From positions 1 through 64,000 of the forward strand of contig CAUYLG010052018.1 of assembly GCA_963573385.1 (NCBI GenBank): DNA of 64,000 nucleotides, read 5' to 3'. This stretch comes from Cacajao melanocephalus. Taxonomy: Eukaryota > Chordata > Mammalia > Primates > Pitheciidae. This document shows, piece by piece, positions 61,749 through 64,000 of this stretch. Every line of letters starts with the position of its first letter. The first letter of the stretch is position 1. Both the position numbers and the translations under genes were made by a program. Below the pieces are notes generated by a model. That model did no database searches. It saw only the letters and a list, made by a program, of their open reading frames with translations, and had not been told where the DNA came from.

Positions 61749-62075
61749 TGAGATGGATTAAATGTTTACGTCTCCCAAAAATCCATCTGCTGAAATCCTA
61801 ACCCTTAAGGTTAGGATGTGATTAAGTCATGGCGTGGAACCCTGATAAAGGAGATCAGTGCCTTTACAAGAGAGACCCAGAGAGACTCCGTGCCACTTCT
61901 GCCATGTGTGGTCACTGTGGGAAGACAGTGTCTGTGAGGAAGTGGGCATTACTAGAACACAGGCAGGACCTTGATCTTGAAATTCCCCTCAGAACCATGA
62001 GACATAAATTTCTACTGTTTATAAGCCTTCCAGTTTATGGTGTTTTTGTTAAAGCTGTCTGAATGGCCTAAGACA
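61749..62075 (+). mobile_element. MaLR (MLT1/MST-like) solo LTR, plus strand
   Basis: Starts 'tgagatggattaaatgttta', then 'gatgtgattaagtcatggcg', 'aagagagacccagagagact', 'cttctgccatgtgtggtcac', 'aggaccttgatcttgaaatt', 'gagacataaatttctactgt', ending 'gaatggcctaagaca', in MaLR LTR order. It is slightly shortened in the middle. No internal sequence is attached. Confidence 0.8.
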
Positions 62076-63330
62076 GTGACCCACCATCTGACAGAAATAA
62101 ACCAATTATAAGGATGTAAAGTGTGGATACTATATCTCTGTAAGACTTACGGTATCCTGTCACTGGCATGAAACAATCTTTCACTTTTCTTGATCTTCTG
62201 TATCCCATTTGCAGTTGACAGGTGCTGTGGGAGAAGGCCAGAAACAGCTGCTTCCTAATTATTAGGAACATGAACAGGTAGATGCAAGAGTGTAAGCTGA
62301 GTGATCTTGGGACTGGTAGGAGTCTGATTGTGGTGGTAGAATCCAACAGCCAATTAATGTTTTCATAAAATACTTCTTAAACAGGTTCAGCTTTACATGA
62401 AGAATCTGCTGCCCATGCCTGTTTTAGGAGTATATTTGAATATTCTTCAAAATGTTAAGTAGGCATAGCCAATTTATAAAAAGTTTTAGTAACAAATTGA
62501 GGTCTAACTAGAAATGCATGACCTCTAACCAAAGATTTTAGAAAATATTTGCTTTCTGGATTATTCACTTATTCAATTTTAAAACAATGCATTGAACATA
62601 CTGTATTTCAACAAGGCACTGGCTGCTGATAATTTTGGTGCCTCTAACAAATAAAAAATTTTTTCCAAGGCCTTACCCTCTAGTTCTTTCTATATTTTAC
62701 TGTTTATCTTTTCACTGTCACTTTTGAAATATAAATAGGCTTTTCAAAAAAGTATGTTCAATTCTTGCATATTACTAATGGTAATGGAAAATTGTACATG
62801 AATCACCAACAATGGTATGCCTTGGGGAACAAGAAACAGGAGAACAGGAGTCTACCTCTGTGTACAGAAAAACATGCAGAAAGTGAACCTTTTTGAAGTG
62901 CAGTCTCATAGAGAAAACTTAAAGCAGAGATTGAGACAGGAGCACTCAATAAAGCAAAACTTTCACAACAAAACAGTGCCCTGAATACAGGTTAACACTA
63001 GAGGAACAAGAAGCCTTGTACACACCTCTTTCAGAAAAAAAGAACTTTTATATCATCTTATGAGACTAGTCTAACTCTTATACAAAGACCTCCCATTACA
63101 GGTGAACAGAATTACAGACCCAAAAAGTTAATAATTCATACATATATACAAAGTTACTAATAAAATATTAGTATATTGGTTCACATTTTTTATAAAGTAT
63201 AATACATGATGACAGAATTTAATCAAGTGCAAATTTAGTTGAATGTTTGAAACTGTTCAATATTTATATACTGACAGATTACAGTAGAAAATCATGATTC
63301 TCTTATGAATAAAGAAGAAACATATTTAAA
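62076..63330. other. Unassigned AT-rich DNA
   Basis: No feature recognised. The 92-codon minus frame at 62068-62346 lacks a domain. Confidence 0.45.
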
Positions 63331-63334
63331 CATT

Positions 63335-63555
63335 TAATATCCATGATTGTTGAAAGTCTTGATTAACCAAAACTAGAAGGTAAGTTCCTTAATATAGAAG
63401 ATATATGCAAACCTACAGCTGACATGTTATTAAATAATAAAACATAAAATACATTTCTCCTAAGACTGAAGTAGGGTCATGTTTTCCTCTATCACCACTA
63501 ATTTTCACCATTTTATTGGAGTTCCTGGCTAGTGCAATTATGTAGGAAAAGGAAA
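63335..63555 (+). mobile_element. Old L1 ORF2 fragment, sense
   Basis: 'tcctaagactgaagtagggt' then 'cctctatcaccactaatttt' and 'ttggagttcctggctagtgc' follow the sense ORF2 order, where the consensus has a 'tctcaccactcttattcaac'-like block. Short and diverged. Confidence 0.5.
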
Positions 63556-64000
63556 ACCTGTTACTGAAACAGCAGGGGTTTGGTCTAGGTACTGCCACTA
63601 GCCACACAGAAAACCAATCACTAAGACAGCAAGTGTTGCCGTAGAAGAAAGCATTAATTGGGTGCTGTGGCTGAAGAGATGGGAGATCAATCTAAAATCG
63701 TCTCCCTGACTAAAACCAGAAGTTTATATAACAGGGAAGAATTGTAACAAAGTATAAGAAAACAGGAACTTGGGAGGAGCAAGGAAGCAATCATGGTGAA
63801 TGAGGGAACCAGCATCTGGTGCAGTGATCTGCTTTCAGTTCTTTGATACTTTTTTTGAGAGAACTGAAGGTTGTTTCCTGAGAAAGAAGCTCAGATAAAA
63901 CATATATAAGTTTCAAGTCTTAAGACCAGAAATTCCACTTTCTATGTTTATAGGAAAGAACAGTCTATTAGACTATAGAATTGGTTTCAAATCAGCCATC
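63556..64000. other. Unassigned; possibly part of an antisense LTR
   Basis: The part from about 63640 ('gaagaaagcattaattgggt' to 'ccagaagtttatataacagg') resembles the antisense 3' region of an ERVL-type LTR, but it runs off towards the window end and I cannot confirm it. Confidence 0.3.

Overview
This window is vertebrate, specifically primate and most likely human, nuclear DNA. It carries dimeric Alu elements of several ages, L1 fragments of both primate and older mammalian type, ERV1/ERVL/MaLR LTRs, MIR- and L2-like remnants and Tigger/hAT-type DNA transposons. There is no operon, CRISPR array, phage or plasmid structure, and no intact protein-coding gene. The longest open frames are about 140-180 codons and all lie in repeats or GC-rich LTR sequence. 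Family names are from recognised consensus features, not from a database search, so exact subfamilies are approximate and element edges are usually good to tens of bases.

Layout. 1-7600: mostly unassigned AT-rich DNA, with old L1/HAL1-like sequence at 1.6-1.9 and 2.9-4.7 kb, one Alu and a hAT fragment. 7.6-12.8 kb: an ERV-type LTR, a run of old antisense L1, a short Tigger-like element, a left-arm-only Alu and a second LTR. 12.8-16.5 kb: L1 inside L1 inside L1, the innermost with a 5' inversion. 16.5-18.4 kb: ERVL-like internal remnant on the minus strand. 18.5-20.4 kb: old L1 interrupted by an ERV1-type LTR and by a younger L1. 20.4-30.1 kb: long antisense L1/HAL1-like tracts with one sense L1 and one Alu. 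30.1-32.4 kb: a GC-rich block containing an ERV1-class LTR with 57-bp tandem repeats and a CpG-rich segment. 32.4-34.4 kb: antisense L1 with two Alus. 34.4-42.5 kb: mostly unassigned, with an Alu, a purine tract, a Tigger-like element and an LTR.

42.45-42.7 kb is the best candidate for real gene sequence: a 128-bp open segment with a strong splice acceptor and a consensus donor on the plus strand, coding 42 complete residues that I do not recognise. 42.8-49.7 kb is again L1-rich, with an Alu, two MIR-like fragments and a 5'-inverted L1 with clear target-site duplications. 49.7-64 kb is mostly unassigned, with two Alus (one trimeric), two MaLR LTRs, one more old L1, microsatellites and two perfect tandem duplications.

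Most L1 and LTR sequence lies on the minus strand. That is the bias expected inside introns of a plus-strand gene, and it agrees with the orientation of the candidate exon. The likeliest reading is intronic sequence of a large plus-strand gene, but this is inference from one candidate exon and the orientation bias.
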